64,000 nucleotides of DNA from Tateyamaria sp. Alg231-49 (GTDB taxonomy: Bacteria; Pseudomonadota; Alphaproteobacteria; Rhodobacterales; Rhodobacteraceae): positions 154,936 through 218,935 of the forward strand of contig NZ_FRFA01000008.1 of assembly GCF_900143535.1 (NCBI RefSeq), given 5' to 3'. The notes below the pieces were generated by a model, which worked only from the letters and a program-made list of their open reading frames with translations, made no database searches and was not told where the DNA came from. Below are positions 34,815-43,804 of this stretch, one piece after another. The translations under genes and the position numbers were made by a program. Position 1 is the stretch's first letter, and each line of letters starts with the position of its first letter.

Positions 34815-35308
34815 GTGATGTGCCTTTCGCTCTGGCGGGCGGCGAGTGTGCCTGCAACCCAGAACCACAAAAACACAGCACACCACAAGAGCGCGACGCT
34901 CTGCAATGCGGGCCCCGGTCCGACCAACCCGGCCGTCAGTCCCAAAAGCAAAACAATCGGCGTAGAGGCCAGCAGCGCCCAAAACAGCGCCACGCGGATT
35001 TCGTAACCGGACGGTGCGCGTGGCATGACCCGGCTAACCAGCCAAACCAACCCAGCCAGTGCGTACATCATCAGCGGAAAGATAAAGATCCACAAAAACG
35101 CAGACCAATAGAGGCGCGCCTGAAATGGCACTGTGTCATCCAGATGCGCCTCGCGGGATTGATATGGGGCCTGAGCGATAAAGATCACAACGCAAGCCGT
35201 GATCAGGAAATAAAGCACGCGATCCTCGCGCACCTGATCGGCAAGGATGCGGGCCACAACCCGACCCGGACCGCGGTAAGTTGCGGTTATATTGCGTGTG
35301 ATCGCCAT
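34811..35308 (-). CDS. Four-helix membrane protein in the suf operon, Yip1-like
   Basis: A 165-residue protein with hydrophobic segments at about 33-47, 68-92, 105-126 and 135-153. The N-terminus (PGRVVARILADQVREDRVLYFL) resembles that of the adjacent Yip1-like protein in layout, so the two may be paralogues or halves of one complex. The start lies 6 bases after the sufD stop, and the end overlaps the next gene. Function unknown. Confidence 0.65.
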   Translation of the reverse strand: MAITRNITATYRGPGRVVARILADQVREDRVLYFLITACVVIFIAQAPYQSREAHLDDTVPFQARLYWSAFLWIFIFPLMMYALAGLVWLVSRVMPRAPSGYEIRVALFWALLASTPIVLLLGLTAGLVGPGPALQSVALLWCAVFLWFWVAGTLAARQSERHIT

Positions 35309-35314
35309 GTTGCC

Positions 35315-36592
35315 TTATGACCTATGCCGCTCTAACCAACCTTCCAGCCGGTCAACGACCACTTCGCGCAGGGCCTCGTCCTCGATCTCCTCCACTGCTT
35401 CGGCAAGAAAAGCCAGTGTCAGCAGATCAGTTGCAATGCTCTCAGGTACGCCGCGCGAGCGCAGATAGAACAGCGCCTCATCATCAATCGCCCCCGAAGT
35501 TGAACCATGCGAGCACACGACGTCATCTGCATAGATTTCAAGCTCGGGCTTGGCGAGGAATTGGGCATCTTCGTCAAGCAGCAAAGACTGGCTGATCTGA
35601 TACCCGTCCGTTTTCTGAGCACCAGCTTTGACCAAAATCTTGCCCTGAAACACGCCAACGGCCCCGTTGCGCAACACCTTCTTAAAAACCTGACGGCTTT
35701 CGCAACGTTCCGCGTCATGGGTGACAAAGACTGTGTCGTCGTGGTGAAAATCGCCATCCCCCACGCACGCGCCTGCAACATGCGCAATGGCATCGTCACC
35801 GGTCAGTTCGATGACGCAATCATTCCGGGTCATCCGCCCATTCACTGTGAGCGTGAAGGATTTGAAGGTCGATTCAGTGCCAAGGCGCGCGAAAATGTGG
35901 GTCGCGGCAAGCCGTTCATGATCCCGCCCCTGAGCACGGACATGATGGAAGAACGCGCCATCTGCGACATCAACTTCCATCACCTTGTTGAACCGCGCCG
36001 CTGCAGGCCCATTTTCAAGGATGGTCAGTTCTGCACCCGCTTCTATCTTGATCACATGGTGCAGGATTGCATCGGACGTTTCTTTGCCGTGATTGTAGAC
36101 AAGGCTGATCGGTTTAGGAGCCTTGCCTGTAACGTGGATCAGTACGCCGTCGCTGGCAAAGGCCGTGTTCAACGCAGCAAGTGGACGCGCCACAGGCGTT
36201 TGCCCGGCGGTTTCGAGCACACCGTAAACACCCTTGGCCCAGTGGATATCAGCATCCGTATCGGCCAACCGTTCAATGCTGACATGCTCCATTGCAAGTG
36301 CGTCCGAAACATCAGGGTTGAACACCCCATCGTCAAAAACGATGCGCAGAACGTCCATAGCTCCAAAAATCGGGGCCTCGGAATGCTCAAACACTGCCGC
36401 TTGCGCACCGGCTTGCGTCAGCATGTCGGGTCGGGTGAACTTCCAGTACTCATCTCGGCGCTGCGGCAAGCCCGTCTGCCGCAATCGAGCCAGCGCATCT
36501 GTGCGCGCCGCTTCTGACCATCCACCCTTGGGCAAAGTAAGGTCAGAAATCCGCGCCTCTGTCAGGTCCATTTCAGTCGCAGGAGCCGCCAT
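35315..36592 (-). CDS. sufD: Fe-S cluster assembly protein SufD
   Basis: A 425-residue beta-helix scaffold protein of the SufBD family. Family blocks include RRDEYWKFTRPDML at the N-terminus, and GAVGVFQGKILVKAGAQKTDGYQ, CSHGSTSGAIDDEALFYLRSRGV and LAEAVEEI towards the end. It forms the SufBC2D complex. The start overlaps the SufC stop by one base (shared at 36592). Confidence 0.94.
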   Translation of the reverse strand: MAAPATEMDLTEARISDLTLPKGGWSEAARTDALARLRQTGLPQRRDEYWKFTRPDMLTQAGAQAAVFEHSEAPIFGAMDVLRIVFDDGVFNPDVSDALAMEHVSIERLADTDADIHWAKGVYGVLETAGQTPVARPLAALNTAFASDGVLIHVTGKAPKPISLVYNHGKETSDAILHHVIKIEAGAELTILENGPAAARFNKVMEVDVADGAFFHHVRAQGRDHERLAATHIFARLGTESTFKSFTLTVNGRMTRNDCVIELTGDDAIAHVAGACVGDGDFHHDDTVFVTHDAERCESRQVFKKVLRNGAVGVFQGKILVKAGAQKTDGYQISQSLLLDEDAQFLAKPELEIYADDVVCSHGSTSGAIDDEALFYLRSRGVPESIATDLLTLAFLAEAVEEIEDEALREVVVDRLEGWLERHRS

Positions 36593-37347
36593 TACGCCAC
36601 CTCTGCCAGAATGTCTGCATAGCCATTGTTTTCAACCTCAAGCGCCAGTTCCGGACCACCGGTTTTGACGATACGGCCATCTGCCATGATGTGCACGACG
36701 TCAGGTTTGATGTGATCAAGCAGACGCTGGTAGTGGGTGATGACGAGGAAACCGCGCCCTGCATCGCGCAGTGCATTCACGCCCGTTGCCACCAACTTCA
36801 TTGCATCAACGTCCAGACCGGAATCCGTTTCGTCCAAGATGCACATTTTGGGCTCGAGCATCGCCATTTGCAGGATTTCGTTGCGCTTTTTCTCACCACC
36901 GGAGAAACCGACATTGACGGGGCGCTTCAGCATATCCGCATCGATCTGCAACTCCTTGGCCCGCGCGCGCACGACTTTGAGGAATTCAGCAGCACTCATT
37001 TCTTCCTCACCGCGCGCTTTACGCTGGGCGTTCACAGCGGTACGCAGGAAAGTCATGTTGCCGACGCCAGGGATTTCAACCGGGTACTGAAAGGCAAGGA
37101 AAAGGCCGGCGGCGGCGCGTTCTTCAGGTTCCATATCAAGCAGGTCCACATCACCCAGATGTGCCGTGCCGTCGGTCACTTCATACCCTTCACGGCCAGA
37201 CAAAACGTAAGACAGCGTGGATTTACCCGACCCGTTCGGCCCCATGATCGCGTGCACCTTACCCGCCTCTACGGTCAGGTCGACGCCCTTGAGGATCTGT
37301 TTGTCTTCTTCTTCCAGTTTCACGTGCAGGTTTTTGATCGTCAGCAT
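36592..37347 (-). CDS. sufC: Fe-S cluster assembly ATPase SufC
   Basis: A 251-residue ABC-type ATPase. Walker A is GPNGSGKSTLSYVL (about 36-49), the signature FSGGEKKRNEILQM, and Walker B CILDETDSGLDVDA, with the SufC-typical DETDSGLD. It powers shape changes of the SufBD scaffold during cluster formation. A 67-base gap separates it from the upstream small membrane-protein gene, and GGAG stands before the ATG. Confidence 0.95.
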   Translation of the reverse strand: MLTIKNLHVKLEEEDKQILKGVDLTVEAGKVHAIMGPNGSGKSTLSYVLSGREGYEVTDGTAHLGDVDLLDMEPEERAAAGLFLAFQYPVEIPGVGNMTFLRTAVNAQRKARGEEEMSAAEFLKVVRARAKELQIDADMLKRPVNVGFSGGEKKRNEILQMAMLEPKMCILDETDSGLDVDAMKLVATGVNALRDAGRGFLVITHYQRLLDHIKPDVVHIMADGRIVKTGGPELALEVENNGYADILAEVA

Positions 37348-37414
37348 AAACAGCTCCTTTGGCGCAGCACATTTGCTGCGTCCTGATAATGTTGAAAGGG
37401 GGATGAAAGTGGTG

Positions 37415-37924
37415 TCAGACCGCCATGAACGGAATGGAAACCACCCATAAAAACACTGTGCCCGGTTCGGTCACATTTTCGACCGCGACCACGTAGTCGC
37501 GGGAAAAAATCGCTGCAAACAGGCGCGGCCACAGCCAAACCAAGTTGTGCATGCATGTCAGCATCAGGACAAAACCCAGTCCCAGCGCCACGTCGTATTT
37601 GCGTTCGTTGACGAACAGGGCCACGCGGATCACGAACAGGGCCGCGATCCCGATCAGCGCCTCGATCGTGATGGCCTGATACTCCAGCTGATCGCCCGCA
37701 TGCAGGAAATGGGCAAGACGTCCCAGAAACATCGCACCGGCGCCAAGCAGCAGACACAGCAAAAGCATAGGCGGTGTCATCAAATCGTCGATAAGTGCGG
37801 CGCGCCGTTCGGCGCGCGCGGCCTCTTTCATCGCCTGCGCCTGATCGGACAACTCGCCACGGGCTGCGGCGATTGCGTCCAGACGGGACTGAAACTCCGA
37901 AGGATGCGGTGTCTGATCCATCAC
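37415..37924 (-). CDS. Three-helix membrane protein in the suf operon (169 aa)
   Basis: A 169-residue protein. An N-terminal helical, charged part (FQSRLDAIAAARGELSDQAQ, about 11-30) is followed by hydrophobic segments near 52-72, 85-103 and 112-137 and an amphipathic end. The ATG one codon in is an alternative start. I do not recognise a family. It lies between the group of small coupled genes and sufC on the same strand. Confidence 0.65.
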   Translation of the reverse strand: MMDQTPHPSEFQSRLDAIAAARGELSDQAQAMKEAARAERRAALIDDLMTPPMLLLCLLLGAGAMFLGRLAHFLHAGDQLEYQAITIEALIGIAALFVIRVALFVNERKYDVALGLGFVLMLTCMHNLVWLWPRLFAAIFSRDYVVAVENVTEPGTVFLWVVSIPFMAV

Positions 37925-38077
37925 AAAACCTGGAAAACTCGTTCAACACGCCACGAGTTATCGTAAAATTCTGCACAAATGTCGGCTGATTTGTGTCCAA
38001 GACAGGGCAAATACCTGAAAATCCTTGGTAAATCTCGGCGGTTTGCACCGGTTTTGGGACATAGTCAGTGCGCATGA

Positions 38078-38392
38078 TCAGACCACGAGCACCGCAGTGC
38101 CCGACACGGACACCATCAACATGCTGTCACCGACAATCTCGTAGTCCAGATCAATGCCGACAACCGCGTTTGCACCCAAAGTCGACGCACGTTCTTCTAA
38201 CTCGCGCATCGCCTCGTCGCGTGCATCTTTCAGCTTTGACTCGTAGGCACCCGAACGCCCACCGACAATGTCGGTGACTGAGGCAAAAAAATCGCGCACG
38301 ATGTTGGCGCCCATAATCGCCTCGCCCACAACGATGCCTTTATAGTCAGTGATCTTTTGACCTTCGATCGAATGGGTTGTGGTGAGGATCAT
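38078..38392 (-). CDS. YbjQ/UPF0145-family protein
   Basis: A 104-residue protein of the YbjQ (UPF0145, sometimes called heavy-metal-binding) family. It begins [20 protein letters not shown] and contains [21 protein letters not shown] and [16 protein letters not shown], close to the family consensus. Members are pentameric proteins of unclear role. The ATG overlaps the stop of the upstream 67-residue membrane-protein gene (ATGA). The longer frame to 38749 is a shadow of the upstream genes. Confidence 0.85.
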   Translation of the reverse strand: MILTTTHSIEGQKITDYKGIVVGEAIMGANIVRDFFASVTDIVGGRSGAYESKLKDARDEAMRELEERASTLGANAVVGIDLDYEIVGDSMLMVSVSGTAVLVV

Positions 38393-38592
38393 GGCGTGCT
38401 TCCGATAAAATAGTTGACGACGATCGCAACCACCCACGCGATCAATGCGGCCACAGCAGCGGTCAGCAAGAGTGAGCCGCCCAACAGACCGTCCGTTTTG
38501 CCCGACCGGCGACGCATGCCAAGGCCAAGCAGAACGCCAATGAACGTCCCCGCGGGAATACCAATGGATTGAAGCGCAAGGGTCGCGATCAT
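38389..38592 (-). CDS. Small membrane protein (67 aa), suf operon
   Basis: A 67-residue protein with two hydrophobic segments (about 6-24 and 38-62) joined by the basic loop [11 protein letters not shown]. It is coupled by ATGA overlaps to both neighbours. No family recognised. The order small membrane gene then ybjQ-like gene suggests the two products work together. Confidence 0.7.
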   Translation of the reverse strand: MIATLALQSIGIPAGTFIGVLLGLGMRRRSGKTDGLLGGSLLLTAAVAALIAWVVAIVVNYFIGSTP

Positions 38593-38867
38593 GTGTCATC
38601 CTCCCCGTCTTCTTCGAACCCGTACAAATGTGCGATACTCTTTTGCACCCCCACAGCAACACCGGCGCACATGACCAGTAAAAAGAACCACACCCAGAAC
38701 GAGGTGATCGCGGTCGGGTGCACAACCGTTGCTGTAATGAAGCCAACAATGAACACGATCACAAACACGAGGCCACCTTCACGCGTGCCATCGGCGTCAG
38801 AGACGATGGGCCTCTTGATCTTGCGCCGTTCGCTTGGATCATTGTCTGGGAACAAGGCGTGAGTCAC
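38589..38867 (-). CDS. Small membrane protein (92 aa) with GTG start, suf operon
   Basis: A 92-residue protein with charged ends and two hydrophobic segments (about 32-47 and 52-72), ending in an acidic tail (FEEDGEDD). I infer a GTG start at 38867 because it overlaps the preceding stop as GTGA, matching the chain of 4-base overlaps in this cluster; the frame that continues to 39071 runs inside the upstream gene. Its own stop overlaps the next start as ATGA. No family recognised. Confidence 0.6.
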   Translation of the reverse strand: MTHALFPDNDPSERRKIKRPIVSDADGTREGGLVFVIVFIVGFITATVVHPTAITSFWVWFFLLVMCAGVAVGVQKSIAHLYGFEEDGEDDT

Positions 38868-39196
38868 TTTTTGCGCGCCTCGGTGTCTGCAAGGGCCTGG
38901 CGGACTTCTTCTTCGCTGCGAACGTTGCCCTGAGGCTCGCCCTCGTCCGTCTTCAACAGAAAAAGCAGAACAGCCCCGGCCCCAAAGCTCATCGCGCCAC
39001 CGACAACAAAGGCAAGCGCAAGGCCGGGTGCAATGATGACACTGAGCACAGCACCAAAAAAACCACCGCAAACAACAGCAAGGAACATGCGCCCGGACAC
39101 ACTTGGTCGCACACTGCTTGCAGGCGTCGCTGCCGCATCCGCCTTGGGGTGCGCATAGGTGCGCCCAACCATGCTGTTATCCTCAAGACCGGCCAT
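38864..39196 (-). CDS. Small membrane protein (110 aa) directly after sufB
   Basis: A 110-residue protein. A soluble N-terminus (about 1-33) is followed by two hydrophobic helices (36-57 and 60-82) and a charged C-terminal tail ([19 protein letters not shown]). The gene starts 3 bases after the sufB stop and ends in a GTGA overlap with the next small gene. No family recognised. Confidence 0.68.
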   Translation of the reverse strand: MAGLEDNSMVGRTYAHPKADAAATPASSVRPSVSGRMFLAVVCGGFFGAVLSVIIAPGLALAFVVGGAMSFGAGAVLLFLLKTDEGEPQGNVRSEEEVRQALADTEARKK

Positions 39197-39199
39197 GGA

Positions 39200-40735
39200 T
39201 TAGCCCACCGACCCCTCAAGCGAGATCGCCACAAGCTGTTGGGCTTCCATGGCAAATTCCATCGGCAAGGCCTGCAACACGTCCTTGCAGAACCCGTTCA
39301 CAACCAGCGCAACGGCCTCTTCCTCGTCCATGCCGCGCGAGCGGCAGTAGAACATCTGATCGTCATCGACCTTGGATGTTGTCGCCTCGTGTTCAACTCG
39401 GGACGAGTTGTTCTTGACCTCGATGTACGGCACCGTGTGGGCCCCGCATTTATCGCCAATCAGAAGGCTGTCACACTGCGTGTAGTTGCGCGAATTCTTC
39501 GCCTTTGGGTGCATCGAAACAAGGCCACGATAGGTGTTCTGTGCCTTGCCCGCACTGATCCCCTTGGACACAATCCGTGACTTCGAATTCTTGCCCAGAT
39601 GGATCATCTTGGTCCCGGTATCGGCCTGCTGCATGTTGTTGGCGATTGCGATCGAGTAAAACTCGCCCTGAGTATCGTTGCCGCGCAGGATGCAAGACGG
39701 ATATTTCCACGTCACCGCTGACCCGGTTTCCACCTGGGTCCACATCACCTTGGCCCGGTCGCCCCGGCAATCGGCGCGTTTGGTGACAAAATTATAGATG
39801 CCGCCTTTGCCGTTTTCATCGCCGGGATACCAGTTCTGAACGGTGGAATATTTCACCTCGGCATCTTCTTCGATGATGATTTCGACCACAGCGGCGTGCA
39901 GTTGTGCGATGTCACGCTGAGGCGCTGTGCACCCTTCAAGGTAGCTAACGTAGCTGCCTTTGTCGGCAATGATCAATGTGCGTTCGAACTGGCCTGTGTT
40001 TTCCGCGTTGATGCGGAAATAGGTCGATAGTTCCATCGGGCAGCGCACGCCGGGCGGTACATAAACGAAAGACCCATCCGAAAAGACAGCCGAATTCAGC
40101 GTTGCATAATAGTTGTCTGAGACAGGCACGACCGACCCGAGATACTTTTTGACCAGTTCAGGGTGATCCTTGATCGCCTCGGAAATGGAGCAGAAAATGA
40201 CGCCAGCCTTTTTCAACTCTGCCTGAAAGGTCGTACCGACTGATACGGAATCAAAAACTGCATCCACAGCTACTTTGCGTGGCGCATCCGTCAGGTCTTC
40301 GGCTCCCTCGACACCGGCAAGGATCATCTGTTCCTTTAGCGGAATGCCAAGTTTAGCGTATGTTTCCAAAAGCTTGGGATCAACCTCGTCCAGCGACTTG
40401 GGCTTCACTTCCATCGACTTGGGGCGGGCATAGTAATACTGATCCTGAAAATCGATTTCAGGATAGTCGACCATGGCCCACGTGGGCTCTTCCTTTTGCA
40501 GCCAGCGCTCATAGGCCGCCAGACGCCATTCCAGCATCCATTCGGGTTCTTCATTCTTTTCGGAAATCAGTTTGACGATATCGGGGGAAAGGCCCTTGGG
40601 GGCGTATTCCATCTCGATGTCTGTGGCCCAGCCATATTTGTAAGCGCCGCCCACTTCGCGAACTGCATCGACCGTCTCCTGATCGACGCCTTCCTTGACC
40701 ACGACATCTTCTACAACATTGCCCATATCAGACAT
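39200..40735 (-). CDS. sufB: Fe-S cluster assembly scaffold SufB
   Basis: A protein of about 511 residues and one of the most conserved in the window. It contains [75 protein letters not shown] and [21 protein letters not shown]. It is the scaffold on which the cluster is built with SufC and SufD. The start at 40735 (or the ATG at 40726) is chosen because AAAGGA is just upstream and the frame from 40798 overlaps the iscS-type gene. Confidence 0.95.
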   Translation of the reverse strand: MSDMGNVVEDVVVKEGVDQETVDAVREVGGAYKYGWATDIEMEYAPKGLSPDIVKLISEKNEEPEWMLEWRLAAYERWLQKEEPTWAMVDYPEIDFQDQYYYARPKSMEVKPKSLDEVDPKLLETYAKLGIPLKEQMILAGVEGAEDLTDAPRKVAVDAVFDSVSVGTTFQAELKKAGVIFCSISEAIKDHPELVKKYLGSVVPVSDNYYATLNSAVFSDGSFVYVPPGVRCPMELSTYFRINAENTGQFERTLIIADKGSYVSYLEGCTAPQRDIAQLHAAVVEIIIEEDAEVKYSTVQNWYPGDENGKGGIYNFVTKRADCRGDRAKVMWTQVETGSAVTWKYPSCILRGNDTQGEFYSIAIANNMQQADTGTKMIHLGKNSKSRIVSKGISAGKAQNTYRGLVSMHPKAKNSRNYTQCDSLLIGDKCGAHTVPYIEVKNNSSRVEHEATTSKVDDDQMFYCRSRGMDEEEAVALVVNGFCKDVLQALPMEFAMEAQQLVAISLEGSVG

Positions 40736-40755
40736 TTCCTTTCGCAAAACAGCCC

Positions 40756-41937
40756 TTAAGCCGCCCGTGCCTCGTGTTTCTTCAACTTTTGCGCCCAAGC
40801 CTCGGCAAAGCGCATCACGTCTTCTTCTGTTGTCTCAAGCCCAAGGGAGACGCGCACCGCCTCGCCAGCCACATCCCCCAAACCCATCGCCGTCAGTACC
40901 CGGCTGACTTTGACCTTGCCCGAAGAACAGGCCGACCCAGCCGAAATCGCAAAGCCAGCAAGGTCCATCTGCATCACCTGTGTCTCGCCTTTCCATCCGG
41001 GCGTGGCAAAGCAGGAGGTGTTCGGCAAACGACGTCCATCTTTCCCGATAAAAATAGTCGTATTTGAGGAAGCCTCAAGAGCACTTTCTAGAATATTTCT
41101 AAGTTTCTCGACGCGATCCCACTTTCCTGCCTCAACGTCAGCTTGCGCAGCCTCTGCTGCGGCCCCGAAACCTGCAATGCCGATGACGTTCTCCGTCCCC
41201 GAACGGCGACCCATTTCTTGTCCGCCGCCGCGCAACATCGCCTCTGGATCGTCCCGGGTAAAGTTGATCAACGCGCCCACGCCTTTTGGCCCGCCCAACT
41301 TGTGCGCCGACAGGATCATGTAGGCCGGGCGTTTGTCGCCTTCGTAGGCCACAGGCATTTTGCCAGCCATCTGAGTGATGTCGCACACAACCGAATAAGG
41401 TGCGTCCCCGGGAATAAGTGCATCGATGCGGTTGTTGGTTGGTATCGTGTTCGGCATGACGCCGGTTTCGCTGTTGGCCGCAGACATGGCGACCAGCGCG
41501 ACAGACGCGCGATCATCACGCGGCTCGCGGTCCGACAAGGATGCCACAAAGTTCGAAAGCGCTGACAGACCTTCCGGCGCAAATGCCCCATCCTTGCCGT
41601 AGATTGAGGGCAAACCACACTCGTCCCAGACCTGCAGGCAATCGTGTTCAGTCGGCAATGCCGCAAACACACCGCCATGCCGGTCCTTTTGTGCCACAGC
41701 CAGCGCCGCTGCTTCTGTCGCGGATCCGGTAAAGACCACTTGCGTTACCAAACACCCCACAAGGGCGGCAACTTGCGCACGCGCGCGCTCCACCATCATC
41801 TTGGCCGCGCGCCCCTCGGCGTGCACAGACGAGGGATTGCCCACCACGTCCATCGCCGCCAGCATCGCGTCGCGTGCCTCAACCCGCAAAGGGGTTGTGG
41901 CGTTATGGTCCAGATAGACCCGGCTCACCCGATCCAT
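40756..41937 (-). CDS. Cysteine desulfurase, IscS/NifS type
   Basis: A 393-residue class-I PLP cysteine desulfurase. The N-terminus [10 protein letters not shown] is typical, the PLP lysine is in [16 protein letters not shown], and the catalytic cysteine in [17 protein letters not shown]. With SufS at the other end of the operon, the cluster encodes two desulfurases of different classes. It lies between iscR and sufB. A C-terminal Lys/His-rich tail ends the protein. Confidence 0.93.
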   Translation of the reverse strand: MDRVSRVYLDHNATTPLRVEARDAMLAAMDVVGNPSSVHAEGRAAKMMVERARAQVAALVGCLVTQVVFTGSATEAAALAVAQKDRHGGVFAALPTEHDCLQVWDECGLPSIYGKDGAFAPEGLSALSNFVASLSDREPRDDRASVALVAMSAANSETGVMPNTIPTNNRIDALIPGDAPYSVVCDITQMAGKMPVAYEGDKRPAYMILSAHKLGGPKGVGALINFTRDDPEAMLRGGGQEMGRRSGTENVIGIAGFGAAAEAAQADVEAGKWDRVEKLRNILESALEASSNTTIFIGKDGRRLPNTSCFATPGWKGETQVMQMDLAGFAISAGSACSSGKVKVSRVLTAMGLGDVAGEAVRVSLGLETTEEDVMRFAEAWAQKLKKHEARAA

Positions 41938-41991
41938 CCTTCATCTTGCCGGGCAAACACCAAGGGTGTCCGGGTTGGGCCCCATCGGACG

Positions 41992-42453
41992 TTAATTTTC
42001 ATCGACCACGGCCATTAAATTGGGCACTGCCGGACACGGCGCGAGTTCGTTTTCGATCACATCAGACAGGCGGGTTTGGTGCAGGAACACGTAGACATGC
42101 GCCGACAAACCCTCCCACAACCGATTGGTGAGTGACTGGGCCTTCGATCCGGACGTCGCACCAGAGGCCCCTGCCCCTTTGTGCATCGCATCAACCTTTT
42201 CGTCGACGGCCGCGAAAATGTCGGCAACCCGGATGTCAGACGCCGAACGGGTCAGGCGGTATCCGCCCCCCGGACCACGAACCGACGCGACCAGCTCGGC
42301 GCGGCGCAATTTGACAAACAACTGCTCGAGATAGGGCAGCGAAATATCCTGACGGGCGGAGATATCACCAAGGCTGACAAGCTGGTCGCTGGGCTGCATG
42401 GCAATGTCACTTAGCGCCACCATCGCATAGCGCCCTTTGGTCGACAGTTTCAT
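41992..42453 (-). CDS. iscR: Rrf2-family Fe-S regulator IscR (single-cysteine type)
   Basis: A 153-residue winged-helix regulator starting MKLSTKGRYAMVALSDIA, with recognition helix DISLPYLEQLFVKLRRA and RGPGGGYRL. The stretch where classical IscR has three cluster-binding cysteines reads DAMHKGAGASGATSGSKAQ, without any Cys; the only cysteine is C140 near the C-terminus. A Rhodobacter IscR lacking the usual ligands has been reported to bind a cluster in an unusual way. It heads the suf operon and probably represses it through the palindrome just upstream. I start it at 42453; the frame to 42498 lacks family similarity. Confidence 0.9.
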   Translation of the reverse strand: MKLSTKGRYAMVALSDIAMQPSDQLVSLGDISARQDISLPYLEQLFVKLRRAELVASVRGPGGGYRLTRSASDIRVADIFAAVDEKVDAMHKGAGASGATSGSKAQSLTNRLWEGLSAHVYVFLHQTRLSDVIENELAPCPAVPNLMAVVDEN

Positions 42454-42535
42454 TAGGCAAACGCTCCCAATTGACGTCTCGGCCCGGAAGCCATACATGC
42501 TTTTTCACCGCAGGACCGTGATCCTGCCCATGAAA

Positions 42536-42550
42536 TTAGAACCGTTCTAA
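42536..42550. promoter_or_regulatory. Perfect palindrome, candidate IscR operator
   Basis: TTAGAAC, one centre base, then GTTCTAA: a perfect 7+1+7 inverted repeat. It covers the -10 box of the iscR promoter on the minus strand, an ideal repressor site. Its look matches the iron-responsive motif described for Rhodobacterales isc/suf promoters as I remember it. Confidence 0.75.
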
Positions 42551-42572
42551 GGTGCCCGATTAAATTCGTCAA
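42544..42572 (-). promoter_or_regulatory. Promoter of the iscR-suf operon
   Basis: On the minus strand TTGACG (42572-42567), a 17-base spacer and TAGAAC (42549-42544). The -10 box lies inside the palindrome, so binding there would block RNA polymerase. Confidence 0.65.
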
Positions 42573-42613
42573 GAATTCGGATCACCAAAAGACGCACGAG
42601 GACAGACACAGTT

Positions 42614-43267
42614 ATGCCCGAGGTCATTTTTCCCGGACCCGAAGGCCGCCTCGAAGGCCGCTATCACCCCCAAAAAGAACGTGATGCACCAATTGCTATT
42701 GTGCTGCATCCACATCCGCAATTTGGCGGCACGATGAACCACAAGGTGGTGCACGCCCTACACTACGCGTTCTTCAACATGGGGTTCACAGTGTTGCGGT
42801 TCAATTTCCGCGGCGTAGGACGCAGCCAAGGTGAGTATGATCAGGGGATCGGGGAACTTTCCGACGCTGCATCTGCGCTGGATTACCTGCAATCCATGAA
42901 CAACAATTCCAAGCACTGCTGGGTCGCCGGCTTCAGCTTTGGCGCGTGGATCGGGATGCAGCTTTTGATGCGTCGCCCTGAGATCACGGGGTTCATCAGT
43001 GTCTCGCCGCCCGCCAACATGTACGATTTCTCGTTCCTCGCGCCCTGCCCGTCTTCTGGCCTGATCATCAACGGCACAGCCGACCGTGTGGCCCCTCCGG
43101 CAGACACTGTCGGTTTGGTCAACAAGTTGCACGAGCAAAAAGGGATTACGATCACCCACACAGAAGTTGAGGGTGCCGGTCACTTCTTTGAGCAGCCACA
43201 CATGGATACGCTGATCGGTCACACGACCGACTATGTGAAACGGCGCCTGACAGAAACCACGCGCTGA
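42614..43267 (+). CDS. Alpha/beta hydrolase
   Basis: A 217-residue alpha/beta-hydrolase. It has oxyanion-side text LHPHPQFGGTMNHKVVHAL, then FRGVGRSQGEYDQG, the nucleophile elbow GFSFGAW (Ser), an Asp in NGTADRVAPP and the catalytic His in GAGHFF. This matches the small bacterial hydrolases often annotated only by fold. It is divergent from iscR, with the suf promoter between, and translationally coupled (TGATG) to a 79-residue protein gene. Confidence 0.88.
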   Translation: MPEVIFPGPEGRLEGRYHPQKERDAPIAIVLHPHPQFGGTMNHKVVHALHYAFFNMGFTVLRFNFRGVGRSQGEYDQGIGELSDAASALDYLQSMNNNSKHCWVAGFSFGAWIGMQLLMRRPEITGFISVSPPANMYDFSFLAPCPSSGLIINGTADRVAPPADTVGLVNKLHEQKGITITHTEVEGAGHFFEQPHMDTLIGHTTDYVKRRLTETTR

Positions 43268-43506
43268 TGGCCGATCCGGTTGTCCTCGAAATGGCAAACA
43301 AACTTGCCGAGGAATGTCTTGCGGTACAGAACGAGGTCGGTGATGACCGGCTGTTCATGGCGGTTGGCGATGTCCTCGGCGCGTCCTCACAAACGCTCGA
43401 AGAGGCGTTTTTGACCGCGGTTCGCACGCGGATGGCGAACGACGCTGGGCGAAAATTCCTTACCCAGAAGCTCAAGGCGCATGAGACAGCGAAAGCCAGC
43501 GAATAA
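43267..43506 (+). CDS. Small conserved-looking protein (79 aa)
   Basis: A 79-residue acidic, mainly helical protein (EMANKLAEECLAVQNEVGDD, then LGASSQTLEEAFLTAVR). It has no membrane helix, signal peptide or known motif. The ATG overlaps the hydrolase stop, so the two are co-translated. Its function is unknown; partner of the hydrolase is the simplest guess. Confidence 0.7.
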   Translation: MADPVVLEMANKLAEECLAVQNEVGDDRLFMAVGDVLGASSQTLEEAFLTAVRTRMANDAGRKFLTQKLKAHETAKASE

Positions 43507-43804
43507 CGCCCTTGAAAATGCACTGTGACCGCGTTTTTGCCTGATCCGTCGACCCGTCGATTGAAATACGACGAGCGCACGCATTCAGAATATCCGCTGT
43601 GTGATCATGGCAGACGCGGCACAGCGCCGTGATGCGTGCGACACTCAGCTTGCCCTTGCCACGCCCCGTCATCTTGCCACGTTTTACATCAAAGCGGTTC
43701 TAACTGGTTCTTCAAAACCCTGCATTCCACCGCATACAGCTTTTCAAAAGCCAGCGGACCCGCTAGTCGAAATAAAGAACGTCAGCCTCAAGAAGGACAG
43801 CCCG
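43507..43804. other. Leader region of icd
   Basis: About 300 bases without a supported gene. The last part carries the icd ribosome site (AAGGA). I could not fix a promoter. A GGTTCTAACTGGTTC stretch near 43694 is only a half match to the iscR palindrome. Confidence 0.35.

Noticed and set aside
42614..43267. Second IscR-regulated gene because it is divergent from iscR
   Set aside because: The palindrome overlaps only the minus-strand -10 box. I could not find a plus-strand promoter arrangement, so regulation of the hydrolase is unproven.
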